Of a stretch of DNA of 19,359 nucleotides, positions 1 through 12,203 are shown one piece after another (position 1 is the stretch's first letter; the number at the start of each line of letters is the position of its first letter). The position numbers and the translations under genes were made by a program. The DNA is from Eimeria necatrix. Lineage: Eukaryota > Apicomplexa > Conoidasida > Eucoccidiorida > Eimeriidae. The DNA lies in the NCBI RefSeq assembly GCF_000499385.1, contig NW_013654544.1, forward strand, positions 1 to 19,359, given 5' to 3'. Below the pieces are notes generated by a model. That model saw only the letters and a program-made list of their open reading frames with translations. It was not told the origin of the DNA and searched no databases.

Positions 1-2662
1 TTCTTCGTGCATACGGCATGATACCATTTTTTGGACGTGGATATCGGGAAAACTACTTGGGAAGACAGGCTTTAGAGACGTTAGCTTATTCTCGTCGCAT
101 TAGCCGTCACGGCAAGTAGATACTTCGCGATCACGTTATACGTTGAGCGGCGGGCTTGGCCAGTAGCACCTCGTGTGAAAGGCCAACTCCCAATAAAGCA
201 CTGTGTATTTGCGCGAAGATGCATCAGGAGCTTGCGAGGGTTGTGCCTTCGCCCCTCAACAATAACAGTCAGAAGCAATTTGGTATTATTAACTCGAAAT
301 AGAACATTTTCATGGACGTGCAAACGTGGGGACTTCAAAGAGAGCGTATGCGACCAGCAATTCCATGTAGTGGCAACAAGAGCACTTCATAGAGAAGCCA
401 AAAGACCAAAAATAGTGAATTCTATTTTTCGCTTACAACCTTCATGGCACGAACATCGAGGACATGTGCTGCAAGAGCGCCGTTTGCTGCGTGTTTCCTA
501 TGACGCTAGCATGCGCACGGGAAAAAGCTCAATGCAGCAATGCTTCATGTGAAGCATACTGGCGAGAAATGCCATCGAAAGTCCAGCTTCGGGGATCTTA
601 AGTCCCACGAAGCAGCAGAAGGGCCGGGCATACGCATTTAAAATACAGTTGTGCATTTGCACATGCATGTATTTCTATGTATATTACACAGCTGTGCGAC
701 TGAAGGTAAGTACTGAACTTTTTTAATGTGGAATGCTTTTTGTCGCAAGCTAGTTAAATGACCTTATTGAGCACCGTGTAGATATTTATATTTATTCAAA
801 AACGCGACCGAGCACCAAACTGCGAGCTCCCAGATCCTCCGATTTTGACGTACTAGCTGACGATGGCGTTAAGTGCAAAGCAGAATAAACTCGGCATTCA
901 GCCGCCTACCAGCTAAGCCGTACGTCACATCATGATCGGCCCACCAAGCACAGTCTATTCATCATCTCACAGCTGGCCCAAAGACCGAGAAACCAATCAA
1001 ACAGTTTGTTGACATTCTTCAAATTATGCGAGCAATCGCCAGTCTGTCAACATGTGGACGATAGTTCGAAGCGCCGCCAATAATCACAGCATAAAGTGTG
1101 GCACTTACATACTGTTTCGATATTTCGTCTGCGCGTCTTACAACCTAAAACAAGATCCTGAATGGACTGGCAGTGTTCTTTCACACTTGTATTGATGTGC
1201 TTCCGCTTCAGCGGAAATATATGGAAAAGCAGAGGCATGCTGAAAAAATCTTGACGTTGAGCATGCCATATCCTGCAGCCCATGACTCGCGTCTGAATAT
1301 TCAGCTTTTTCGCTACGCCGGAGGAGTTAGCAGTCATACATTTCCTTGAAAAGGAAGCAATACGACAATCAGAAAGTTCAACCAGAAATTCCACCTGCAT
1401 GTCGTTAAGCCTATACCTGTAAGCAGAGGGCCATAGTTACTGAGACTCTAGCAAAATACTGACATGTAACAACATACTAGACTGCAAGGAATATAACAGC
1501 TTTTCCGGGCTACTGTTCTCTGCCACTCACAAACTGTCAGCAGAGCCAAAAGCCTCACAAGCCGTGCCTCAGCTAAATATATTCCCTGTGCAGTAGAACC
1601 GATAGAACACTTTCCTGAGCCTTAAAGTCATAAGCATTGGGTTTTCCTGTGTTTTTTGCTGCATCCGGTTCTGTCAGCCGCCACTGCGAAACATGCCGTA
1701 GAAAACTGTTTATTCAAGTGAACCTCTGCCAGTCTTGAACGTCACATACGAGCATCTGTGTGCACTGCACGCTAAGCGCTACAATTTGGCAGGGTCGACA
1801 GGTAGGGAAGCAGCATAGCAGGCTGACGCCCTCTTTGTGTGGTTTAACTCGAAAGAGCATCATATCTAAGAGGCCGTTACCATACAGCCAGCACATACAA
1901 TCTGTTTACACATGAATTGCAGCTTCGAGCACTAAATAACGCGGTTTAGTTGCTTACGAGCTTGCATAGAGGTGTAGAGCGTATCCCCCGAGTATGTGTG
2001 TACTTCACAGTGAATGGAAGTGGTTTTGTGCCAGTTTTTGTCGCACAGCCTGCAAGACCACAGTTGCACCGGAAAATATACTTCTTAACGTTAGCATATG
2101 TGACTATCCTGGTTGTTGTATCTGGCAGTCTGCGAGCAATAGTCTTTTCACTTTTTTGAGGCGGCTCATCTCTTGTTTACATGAAAGCAAGGGCTTACTG
2201 CCTTTTTTGCAATGGAAACGTAGACTTGTAAATTTTTAGACTGGCGAATGTGTTTCTCATTGTTCTTGGGCATGAAGCCTCAAGTCAGCTTAATGAAAAA
2301 GATACGCTGAAAAATACAGTCGCTGCGAAGTCGACACAAGATAGTCGGCGGTGAGCCAGCGGCTGAACAAAAATTGAGTCTTGCTTCAAATAGAAAGTAA
2401 GTGGGGCTCACTTAGAAGTAACAATAATAGAATGCTTCCTGCGAAGAGTAATCAGCCAATCTCATCCTAAGCAGTCTGAACAACTATACTTTTGCTTGAA
2501 GGAAGCCAATATGCAGAAATACCCTAAGCTCAGAAAGGCGTGACCAAACGGACTGCCGTTGTTGAGCTCTTCTACAGACTAGGCTTTGTATTTTAGTTTT
2601 CTGCAACGAGCCGAGGGCACTCTGAACCGGGCTTTGTGGCTTTTTCGGATGTTTCGCATAAT
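1..2662. other. No supportable gene; unassigned eukaryotic DNA
   Basis: I see no gene here. The longest open frames are 175-552 on the + strand (125 codons) and 1047-1400 on the - strand (117 codons). Neither shows a signal peptide, a membrane segment, a known motif or flanking splice signals that I would trust. At this base composition, several chance frames of 100-125 codons are expected in a window of this size searched in six frames. There are no long microsatellites or homopolymer runs. It could be intergenic or intronic. Confidence 0.6.
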
Positions 2663-2862
2663 ATTCCGAAGACCTCAAAAGGAGAAAAAGACACACCCTT
2701 CTTGTAGGTTCTACAGGTCGTGTGTGTGTCTTCTCGACATGATGGCATACTAGCTTTCACATCCCGAAGAAAAGCCTCAAAATGACAAAAATCTACACGC
2801 TTCTTGTAGGTTCTACAGCTAGTGCTTGTCCTCTAGGCATCATGGCGTATTAGCTTTCAGGC
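2663..2862. repeat. Two-copy tandem repeat, period about 100 bp
   Basis: Two head-to-tail copies lie side by side, roughly 2663-2760 and 2761-2862. Each runs from a CCGAAGA element through CCTCAAAA, CTTCTTGTAGGTTCTACAG and an ATGATGGC or ATCATGGC element to TAGCTTTCA. The shared CTTCTTGTAGG word starts at 2698 and 2800, a spacing of 102 bp. The copies differ by scattered substitutions and small indels, so this is an old local duplication and not a recently expanding minisatellite. No reading frame is shared convincingly. Confidence 0.85.
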
Positions 2863-5800
2863 CTACGTTCAGCCTTGCAGAGTGCATACAATTATATTGC
2901 CCGCTTCACCTGGTGCATTGGTTTTCAAATTGCACAAGTGCACAGCAGAACCTGCTGCATTCCTGCAAGATTTGTTCATTTGCGCGTTGATATTCTTAAG
3001 GTTACAAGCAGTCAAATGATAATCTTTGTGGCTACTGATTGTATTTACTTGTATTCGAGTGGAATAGGGCGATACCCAAAAGTTAAGGTGCTTAACATAC
3101 AGCCTGGAGCCATCACACAGAGCAGAGTGTCCCACAGTAAAGTCGCATAAGCAATATTGAAAGTAGGGAGTTTAACCGCTGAAATTAGCATGAACTCCAC
3201 TAATTCCCATATTTCTTTTAATGCTAACTCGCGTCATTTCCAGCACGAAAGCTTACTGTTATACTTAACCCTTGCACCACTAAGGGTGTGAGACCGCAAC
3301 GCTAAAAAAGAAAGCTTAAGCGTACTCCCTTTCCATTGGTGAGACCAGGAGCGCTTTGCGCACATCAGGTCAGAAATGAACAGGTGAAAAACTGTTTTGG
3401 AGACGTCATTTGCTTTAATTCACGACCAAGCACCTTAACTAGGTGATACGCTAATTGTATCCGCCTTTTCTGTGCCTCAAGACCGCAATGCAGTACTCGC
3501 AGTACTCTTTCAAGCAATTTCCCTGGGAAAAGCAGGCGCACCAGCTTTTTCAGTAGGGAACTCGAAGCGTATAAGTAGCTCACAATATGAACACTCACTG
3601 CAAAATTGGTGGATTTTTCCCTGTCAAATACACAAAAGCAACCCACGAATTTCGGGGAGCGTAGGATTCGTTTTCGTACGTCACATGACAAAAAGAAGTC
3701 CTTAGCCACAAACCCTCATTGTTCTGTAGAAAACCAAATACGCAAACACAGCTGATCATCACTTGGACACGCACAACCTTGAGCAAAAGCGCACGGAGGG
3801 TGAAAAGTGCATTGTTGGATGATGGCGGTCGATGTAGTTTTAATAGCAGGCTAGCAAGAATGTATCATCTTGTCACACCCTGAATGTTTTGGGTCACTTA
3901 AAAAAGTTCAGCACTGCATGTCGGTAGCGCGGCATATGCATTAATGCAGCTGCAGCACGGAGACGGCTGCCAGCAAGAACAACATGTCACATGCCCTACT
4001 AATTTGAGGCAAAAGATTTCTATAACTAGCATTGAGAATGACATATGCCCAGCCGTTTGGCATGGCTGGTACCCATAACAGCAAGGCGCTTCTATCCTTT
4101 GCAAAGACTAATATATCTTTCAGCTGGAAATGCCAGGCTCTTGCTTATTTTCTGTAGGTTGAGCATGAGCATTGAAGCATAGATCATGCTTGGCCAATCG
4201 CGAATTTTTACGGCTACATCTAAGTGATAACGCGCAGTTTCGGCAATGCCTGACGTACAAGCTTGTAGTGGGGACAATGGGCAAATCAATGTCAGCGTAT
4301 ACGCGCAGTCCACATTTCGCACGTCGAGTATCACACGTGGCGCAAAGTTGCAGCGCTTCACCGAGTTTTCCATTTCAGGCAACAAAAGCCAGAGTGAGCA
4401 CATCTTTTATGTTTCTTAAAGATCTCCGAAAGAAACGCCCAAGCCAGGGTCATCTCAGTTAAGGAAGTCATAGGAAACAGGCGGGACAAACACGCCCGTC
4501 CCCACTTGCTATCATGCAGTCCTACGTGTAAGTCTATACATTATATATGTATTCTACAGTAGTGAATAAGCAGGCAGCAGGAAACAGAGTTTCCTGGCAA
4601 GAAGTACACTTAATCAAAATGGACGCGGGTACCGTTGGCGCTTTGGGCCAGCTCAACAATATAGTGGATTAACTTGCTGCACATACTGCATGCACTCCCT
4701 ACAATTAGACGTCCGCGCAAGGACGAAAACAGGAGACGCTCTAGTGTATACCCTAGGGCTTTATACAAAGAAGTACAGGACATCGTCAGCGCTTGCCTAC
4801 CGTCCCTTCCATCGAGGTTCAGCAAGTTTACAGAGCAACGTATTACGTATACACAAAAATCTTGTTTTCAATTTCTCAGAGCAAGACTTACTGCCTTGGC
4901 TTGCCGGCACTCGCAGTTTACGCCCGCCTATTTTACCCTTGAGAAAAGATAGACGCAAAGTCCGTCGTATCTCCGTACTGCTCCTACGTCCTTTAATTAA
5001 TGTGTCGACAGGGGCTCCCGCAGTCAAAAACTGAATTAACAACATTGCATTGCACATATGCGCTTCCCGAACCACTACCACTAGTATGAAGTTGATATGA
5101 AGCTGAGTTACAAACCAATGGAGTGAAACCCAAAACTGCATCACGCACTCCCTGGAGTAGCTAGATGAAGCTGGCACTTAATAGCAATCACACAGACAGC
5201 CTCAAAAGCGAACTATTGCATATGTGAATCAAGCTCAGAATATGCCAAAGGACACTTGAACAGCTTCCCCGTGCTCCATTCCTGCGTTTTCTAGATGTAT
5301 CAGGTTTGCTTACGACCATTTCAATGTATGAACGTACTCCCTTTGATGAAGAAAACCCCCTTCTGCCAGTCTCTATGGAAGCTTTCACACCGCCATTTTG
5401 CGCCTTAAAACATAATGCCCAAGACAGAATCCCCTAAATATCCTTAAAGCTCTACAACGCAGCGGAGAGTCTTCTATAAACCAATTTTTGTGGCTGTGAT
5501 CCTGTTGATTTGTAATTGTTCAGCATTTATGGAGCCGAAGAGCAATGATCCAGATCCTTGAGCTATCTTTCTTTCCTTATTTCACCCTGCATCAAGAAGC
5601 ATCGCTACGCACACCTTATAGCATTCCAGTTAGTATTTGCATAACAGGAATCTAATATCACAGCTCATTAGCTGAAATTGTGCTGCAGGTGTTAAAATTC
5701 GTATTTGGTACACAGCTTACAACGTATTTGTGCCACTGTGTCCTGGCTATAGAATGTACTAGTGCATGACGCTCCTATAGTGTGCCGCAAGTAAACTGTG

Positions 5801-6613
5801 TAGCAAATAGATGCTCATGCAACAATTTAAATGCTGTACGTACAGCCTGCATTTGACAAGAGAACACGAGCAGCGCTTTGACCTATTCACGCATATATTC
5901 TGACGCCGTTATCCTCAGTCGCTAACGGCTTTGTCAATGTGTAACACAATATGATCATTATTTCCATCTTTCGGGGCGCACACAGCCAATCAGGGTATCC
6001 TCTTGCAAAGTCGTGCCCGCCAGTTTTACCAAAGTAAAGGTAGTAGCATAACGAACGCTAAGGCAATTGCTACAGAACGGAATGGCGATGTGTTCCTGAC
6101 TGAAAGACTTGCCATGAAGAAGCTCGAGAGCCACTCCCTGACACGCGCGTTTCGTGCACATTTTATGCGCTTCAGAAGTTCCTCAAGGAGTCCCTGCGTG
6201 ACCAACCCACGCATTCCAATATGTACGCTGTACGCGCTGATCAGAAAATATTAGGCTGAACAGTGAAAACTCTACACCTATCTCTTATTTGGCTGTAGTG
6301 ACAGCACGCAATGAAAAGGGTAGTCGACGGGCCTTTTTAGTAGTCGCCTTCGTCGCAACCCACCCCCTGCATGTTGGGAGAAAATACATCAAACATATCC
6401 AATATTTGCGATATGATCGTTATGTGGCACTTTTCAGATAAAGCAATATGATTGCAGCTTTACACACGTGCTATCGATGTACATGCTGATCCCTTTTTGA
6501 TATAAATGATTTGCATAATTGAGTGCAATTACCATTTACTTCTCCTCCTGGATCTAATCGTGCATTTGCGACAGCGATTTGCACTTACAAGCTGAATATA
6601 TTGACATAGCTCC
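2863..6613. other. No supportable gene; some multi-frame openness
   Basis: Nothing is recognisable. The - strand frame at 3365-3709 (114 codons) has a leucine/lysine-rich, helix-like middle. The stretch 4610-5177 is unusually free of stops, with a 114-codon + frame (4690-5034) and a 126-codon - frame (4797-5177) on opposite strands. Simultaneous openness on both strands is more often composition or chance than coding, and I found no conserved domain in either. An exon of an intron-rich gene cannot be excluded. A 14-bp palindrome at 5833-5846 is no more than chance predicts for this length. Confidence 0.5.
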
Positions 6614-7192
6614 TTGCCTCATGCTAATGCAGATTCAGTAAGCGTTGTTGAACGGTCATACGTGTATTTTGTCTTCGCAGGCTTTCACCCATATTGTAAA
6701 TGCACTCGACGCATTCTCTTTCGGCCATTACAGCGCGACGCACGTTTTGACTGCTTTCCAGATTTAGTATTATATCTCAAGCTTGAGTTTTCAAGAAACT
6801 GCACTGTGAATATAACGTGTGCTATCAAGCGCCGTGTGTTTGTTGCGCGAATGGCGAACACGTCCACATCGAGCCGACCAAATGCATGGAACGAACAATG
6901 CAACGCTGCGAATACATCATCACGGCACATTAGCCATAATCTCATGATTTACGTCAAAAATGCATCCGTGTGCCATGGTGATCTGTGCGCGTGCCCAATT
7001 AGCATCATTTCAGCAAAGCCGGCGCCCCTTAAACCCAGCAATAAAAGATGCACCACCTTATATAATTCGAGAACCAGTTCACACCTTGATTTCATAATAA
7101 TAGGAAACAATCGCAGGGACAACTGCTGGCACGGTTCTGGGCCTTGCTCCTGCGTTACTCTATTCTATAACCTGTCATTGGCCAGCAAGTGA
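6614..7192 (+). other. 192-codon open frame through a repeat, probably not coding
   Basis: This is the longest open frame outside the 11-18 kb repeat region, and it is longer than chance readily gives. Its product has no recognisable domain, no signal peptide and no clear membrane segment. About 100 bases of it (6909-7011) are one copy of a dispersed repeat whose partner lies at 7461-7563. In the shared part the differences between the two copies fall about evenly on codon positions 1, 2 and 3 of this frame, which is not what selection on a protein leaves. I therefore treat it as a fortuitous frame, with low certainty. Confidence 0.3.
6909..7011. repeat. Dispersed repeat, copy A
   Basis: It aligns without gaps to 7461-7563 at 83 of 103 positions by my count. 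The best-conserved words are ATTAGCCATAA and GTCAAAAATGCA. Flanking sequence on both sides does not align, so these are two separate insertions or an old duplication. No target-site duplications or terminal inverted repeats are evident. The family is not identified; a short interspersed or non-autonomous element is possible. Confidence 0.8.
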
Positions 7193-7460
7193 AGCGATAC
7201 TTGACAGCTTTCGGCCGTATTAGTAGGCGGTTTCAACAGCGTTGCGTACAAGCTACGAACAAAACGAAAAGGGGAGCAAAATGGATTTTCCATGCGCACG
7301 CAACTGGCATGTATCAAGTTGATTGGGAAACGCATTTGCAGCGTGTGTTTAAAATTGCCTGCAGCTTATAATCTCTGAGAAGTGCTTCAGCAAAACGGTT
7401 ATTTTTCTGTTTTTTTCCAGACGCATACATACAACACAAATCGCCCGCTGTCTCGCGTGT

Positions 7461-7563
7461 CGAATACAGTATCGCGGCATATTAGCCATAACCGCACGAT
7501 TTATGTCAAAAATGCACCTGTGAGCTATGCTGCTCTGTGTCCGGGCCCACTTAGTACCATTTC
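7461..7563. repeat. Dispersed repeat, copy B
   Basis: Partner of the repeat at 6909-7011, in the same orientation and with the same ends. It sits 552 bp downstream of copy A. Its + frame (7382-7627, 81 codons) is also open across the shared part, but the substitution pattern between copies does not favour coding. Both copies are preceded by a short pyrimidine-rich tract ending in CAG several tens to hundreds of bases upstream (TTTTTTTCCAG ends near 7420; TCTTCGCAG ends near 6680). This may or may not mean anything. Confidence 0.8.
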
Positions 7564-8772
7564 CCGATTTTTGTGCGGATATTATTGGCACACGTACTCC
7601 CTGACGGAAGGCGGAGAGCTAAAATAAAAGGGCGATATCATTTTCATCTGCTTTGCGGGCCGCCAGCTACACAGTCATTTCAATTAGAGGTACATGCTTT
7701 CATCAGGCTTATATTAATACATCATGGATGGCCGATAATACAACACAGACACACCACATGATAAGCCCACCCCAAGAGCCACTAGACAAAGCTGACACTT
7801 CTGCAAGTGATGCTAGAAGAAACAGCTTTTCTTTCTACGCACTAAAAAATCACCATTGAAAATTAAATGCCTCATTCAAGTGAGTCACTCACCAAATTAC
7901 TAAAAGCTATCGGGAAAATAGGCCGAGCTTGCAGAACCACGAGCTTGGCCTTTTGCGCTCATAAAACCTAGATTACGCAGTGAAAAGGGATACAACAAGG
8001 CACAAGAGCGCCTTATATACTGGATATGCATGTACGGCTTTAAATGTGCTGCAATACAACAAAAAGCTCCTCGGAAACTCCCCCTCAGAACACAGCCGTA
8101 GGCTGCACTTTGTTCACTACTTTTCTTCATTTCTTCCGGAAAATACTGGCACTTGCGCCGCGCAGCACTTTGGGTAAGCTGCTAATCATACTGCTTGTCG
8201 ATTGCAGCCTTTTTAATTTTGCATGCTCCACAGCAAATTAGCCACTTCAGCGAAGAACATGTACTTGTTTGCAACCGACGCGTCTGCACATTTACTTTTG
8301 GCGTGCTAGCATCAGCGCAGCGCGAACATTCCATCATTTCAATGGTGCCCGGCGTTGTTGCCGCTGCCTTTAGGATCACTCAAAATCGCTTATGCGATTC
8401 CCGCAGACTTTCAAGGATTTCTACAACGTCTCATCCTAAAAATGCAAACTGTACTTAAGCCACTGCGTAAACAACAAGGGATAATAGCAGTTTTCATGCA
8501 TGGTGGCTCCAATATGAAATGCACGTAGGTATTTTACACTGCAAGCTGAGCAGCTGCCCCTCCGGATCACCGAAATTTACTTGAGAGCTGAAACAACTTT
8601 CAACTTGCTGGCCATCGAACAATCGCTAAGTGTGCAAAAAAAAGGCTGTTGCATGACTGTGGGGCGTGTGCTTTATCTACGAAAATTTTGGTCTCGGCTG
8701 TGCGTCTGAGTTCACACGTTTATAGGTCATACCTTCGACAGGAGCTAATATAGTACAGAATATTGCTGAGCA
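7564..8772. other. No supportable gene
   Basis: I see no gene, repeat or regulatory site that I can defend. Open frames are all below 90 codons. An AATAAA-like word occurs near 7624 without other signs of a transcript end. The 13-bp element GTGAGTCACTCAC near 7879-7891 is palindromic around its central base and gives a good-looking splice donor on each strand, but no exon adjoins it on either side. Confidence 0.5.
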
Positions 8773-9051
8773 GTACGTTTCCATGCTCCGAATACGATGC
8801 GGCCAGCTCTGCAAACCTCTTCATATCCATTCCATATGTTGAAAATATCTTCCGTAGAACTGAAAACACGAACGTTGTTTTCGCGCGCCGCATTTCTTTA
8901 TCAGCCCTGTGCGTGCACATGGTGCATCGCAAAATGCAAAGCAGTGCAAAACACGACAGTGGCGTGTCTGGAACAGTCCCTTACATTCTGCCCAAGATGC
9001 ATTAACCACTGCGCAGGCGGCGCACCCAACATTGGCAGCCTGGCGGCTGCG
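8773..9051 (+). other. Weak candidate exon with cysteine-rich frame
   Basis: A + strand frame is open from 8770 to beyond 9051 and ends in GCTGCG followed by GTGAGTGC, a strong match to a splice donor, at a codon boundary. The second half of the translated stretch is cysteine-rich, with eight cysteines over about 35 residues, including CACTWC and CPRC. That spacing could suit a disulfide-rich or zinc-binding peptide but matches no family that I recognise. The upstream acceptor (GAGCAG ending at 8772) lacks a pyrimidine tract. A - strand frame (8720-8932) and a longer one (8901-9233) overlap and are about as good. It could be an exon of an unrecognised gene or simply a chance frame beside a GTGAGT. 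Confidence 0.2.
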
Positions 9052-11374
9052 GTGAGTGCAAGTGATTGAGTTTCTTTACGTAAATCACTACTCCAAGGGT
9101 ACGCACCCCTTTCTTCTCTACACGTTGGCATTGAGATCATGTTGCACGGTGGACCAGTCCCGCAACCTATAAAGCCAAGGCAATGCATCTTTTTAGCGAC
9201 GGAACGACCGACAGTAGATGGAAAGGGTTCCAAACAGGCAGAACTGCCCGCTGCATCTTGGCAGGAATACTTACAATAGCGTCATTAATTTCTGTGTCCA
9301 AATGGCAGTACAACCCGGCGGTGCAGCTCTAATGACGAAACTCCACGTGTCGTTGCTACATATAAAATACACTAATATTGTCCCGACTATCGCTTTTTTG
9401 CCAACATCAACAGCTGTGTTGGCACAGCAAAGCACTTCGCTGTCGAATACACTGCATGATCAATAGTTGGAGGAGCAAGGAACGCAACAACAGCAAGCAA
9501 TTTACTAGCTTAACATTCTTATTCATTTATTTGCTTTCAACTTTGGCTTAAATCTGCGTTCCTTTCTAGTCAAGTGCACGCCCAAGAGGTTTGCGGCGTT
9601 GCTTGCCCGCAATTTCACGACTCCAAACTACGGGCGAACGACGGTCACATTCTGTGAAGTGTTGCAGAAGCATCTCAGCTTACCGTCTGCACCGCCGATA
9701 CAAAAAAAACAAAACTGGCCAAGCCTCTGATAATAGATGTATTGTTCCGCAGTTGTGTATCTCTACCGCTGAAAGCAAGCCAACTACACTAAAGGTGCCA
9801 CGCAAATCCTTGCTGGGAAAGACAAGCCGTATAAATAAGACGCGCTATCCGCAATGACATAACATAAACCTTCGATATTTTTTGCCTGCCAGGTCGTTTT
9901 TATTTGACTATTTGCACGCGCTTGCGCGGCTCGAACAAAAGCTGAATGAGAACAGTGGCTCAGGAAAATTTGGAGGCTGTGTTTTCATACCCATTTTAGT
10001 CGGTGTCCACGCACAAACACACGAATTCCTGTTCTGCCCTGGAAAAGTACGTATGTGGCCGTCACCCATGCAAGGGGGAAATCATCATCTGTGCTCACAA
10101 GCACAGTCTTGAACTCTGTATTCGGTGCTCAAACCACGTAATGAGTCTGTACTGAGATTTCTTGCGTTTCATTTTTCTCTGCGTAATCTCCCATCACGCA
10201 CGATCTGCAACGAACAATGCTGGCACTGCAAAGCAAACAATGCAGCCTGCCAAATGTATTCATGGCAATCTTATACGAACATATTGCGTACAACACTAGG
10301 CACCTCAGCCAGGCACCATAGTAATCACTGGTGTCTCCACTTGGAAGCCTTCAGACAGCCTGAGTATTCACTTCTTGCAAGCTCAGCTTCTAGTATTTGA
10401 CAAGCCAGCAGGCTGTCTATGGAGCAAAGCTGGTTCGTCGAGCCATTTCGTAGCAGTCGATCAGATTTGAATTAACTCATCTACTGGCAATATATGCGAC
10501 GCTTTGCAGGTGCTACAGGTCGTCCAGAAGCATGCTGCTAACCCGCGAAAATCCATATGATCAAGTAGGCACAAGCAACAGGACAAACTTTTGCGGAACA
10601 ACCAAGCCTTCAACAGTAAGCGGCCTGTCCGTATCAAGTGGATGTCCATGAACTGCGCAGTTCGTCAAAAACATGAACTCAGCGAAACTAACCACATGTT
10701 CCTGTTCTGTGTCCTAAGGATTGCAACATTAGGGTTGACACTTGATAAGAAGACGCGACCCCGGCGATTTTTTTTTAGTTTGCTATCAGTCCACCACATA
10801 GCTACCTCTGTTCATCAGCCAATACGCCATTTGTTAGCGAAGGGTTTTCGTTTGGACGAAGCCCTCGTAAACTGTGAAAGCATCGAGAAGGCAACGAATC
10901 GCGTTCGTATGGTCCCAGCAGCGACTCATCCATGAAACACCAGTACGCATAGTGGGATTGCGCTGCATGCTTTGTTAGGCATCAAATACTGTAAGCCTTC
11001 ACTACTGTCTCCACATACGCACCCGAAACAATACAGTGCAGAAGACAAAGGTAGCGGACAGGCCTTCCGTGGAGCTAGGAGAGCTACAGGGCCACGCAGG
11101 CGTAAGCAGGTGCGCCAATGAGCCTCACGCGTGCGGCCAAACATCCAATAGTAGAAAACAAATCTATTGCGAGTCCGGTAAGGCGCACGCACCAAGCGGT
11201 TCCAGAGCACCAATCCCTAGTCGCTATAAAGTAGCTTGCTGTTGCGTGACCGAGCTGTGGCAAACTAGATGCAGAATTTTGCCCGCCGGACGTCCCCCGC
11301 CTTGAAGTGAACACAAGCATTACGATCACAAGAACTACTGTCTTATCCAAGTGGTCAGCAGCGGGTTTAACAGC
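9052..11374. other. No supportable gene
   Basis: Open frames are short, the longest being 114 codons on + at 10591-10935 and 95 codons on - at 10926-11213. The 10591 frame ends in a basic and hydrophobic stretch faintly like the linker of Bel/Pao retrotransposon polyproteins, but too weakly to call. A run of nine T lies at 10768-10776. No duplication of this stretch is visible elsewhere in the window. Confidence 0.5.
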
Positions 11375-11559
11375 AAAAGTCTGCGGCTTTCCCTTCTCTC
11401 ATTTGGCCCAAGCATGCAAGCTTATGATGCATGGACGTATTGCCAGAAACAAGCCGAAAAATGACACGCAACGCTGCCTGTGTTATGCTTCCTTTCTAAT
11501 TAAGATACAGCTTTTCGCCAAGGACAGTGCATTCGATCGCATTTCTTTCGTCCACGACC

Positions 11560-11916
11560 GATAAAAGAAGCTCCAGAAATCATGTCAATGTCTGTTTTTC
11601 TCGGCATTCTCAACTGAAAATCTTCTTCAAAAACAACACTCTCGCAATACTTCCAGCGTAGGCGCAGCCAGCAGGCCACCAGAATTGCAGGTGTCGGCAA
11701 TGCCAGGAAAATGACGGTCACGGCGCTCCAGAGCTTAAATGCGGCCACCGCCAAATACCTCACCTCCAGTTTAGAGAGAAGCACCTTAAACCCGTTGGAT
11801 GCATCGCACATGAAGTCAGCAACAAATGTATCTAGTTGGTCCTTTCACCTCTCAGTGCGCACTCACCAGAAATCTACCAAAAGTTTCTCGGTGATTACAG
11901 CCCCAGAACTACGTCA
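11560..11916 (-). pseudogene. Core segment 1 with open frame and membrane-like stretch
   Basis: On the - strand a frame is open from about 11843 to 11500. It contains a hydrophobic stretch around VTVIFLALPT followed by a basic patch, the look of a single transmembrane helix with a cytoplasmic basic edge. Downstream residues include FEEDFQLRMPRK. A + strand frame (11711-12370, 219 codons) covers the same DNA and runs on into the units. Six differences separate this core from core 2, and all six change the amino acid in the - frame, so there is no sign of purifying selection. I infer a decayed gene fragment or an untranslated repeat; the family is not recognised. Confidence 0.3.
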
Positions 11917-12203
11917 CACATTCTGCTTTTTCAGCCACAGAAAAACGTGTGTGCATCTTTTGACAAATCGCGCCAAGTGGTTCCGTCGACAAACCCCCAA
12001 ATCAGTCCCAAACAACTTTAGCTCTTCTCCACTGCCCAAGCATCCGGCGTTTTGCCGCAGAGCATGCTTTCTCCACTTGAAACTGCGAACTTGCTGCGAG
12101 CAAAGAAGCCATGAATGCTTCTCTATTGCTTTGAGCCATCATGTAAACAGATCGAGGAGACTTAGGAGGGTTTCTTTCTTATTAATAATCCAGATATACG
12201 CCG
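11917..12203. repeat. 288-bp unit a
   Basis: First of three tandem units after core 1. The unit starts at CACATTCTG and carries, in order, a CAGCCACAG word, AGTGGTTCCGTCGA, CAGTCCCAAACAACTTTAGC, CTTCTCCACTG (at 12024), GCATGCTTTCTCCACTTGAA, a CATCATGTRAACAGATCGA element and ATATACGCCG. Both strands are stop-poor across it. The - strand frame through GSGEELKLFGTDLG is shared with units b and d, but other units shift or break it. Confidence 0.9.

Noticed and set aside
175..552. 125-codon + frame near the left edge as a gene
   Set aside because: No domain, signal or splice context; an overlapping - frame (81-338) is equally open; several chance frames of this size are expected in the window.
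3365..3709. 114-codon - frame with a leucine/lysine-rich helix-like middle as an exon
   Set aside because: Overlapped by open frames on both strands, no known motif, no convincing splice sites.
4610..5177. Stretch open on both strands as a conserved exon
   Set aside because: Openness on opposite strands gives no coding strand, and I recognise no domain in any frame.
5833..5846. 14-bp palindrome GCTGTACGTACAGC
   Set aside because: About one such palindrome is expected by chance in a window this long.
10591..10935. + frame resembling the linker region of Bel/Pao retrotransposon polyproteins
   Set aside because: Only a loose pattern of R-R, S-L-L-S and D-E-A-L; the diagnostic D-P-L-G is absent and no other retroelement domain lies nearby.
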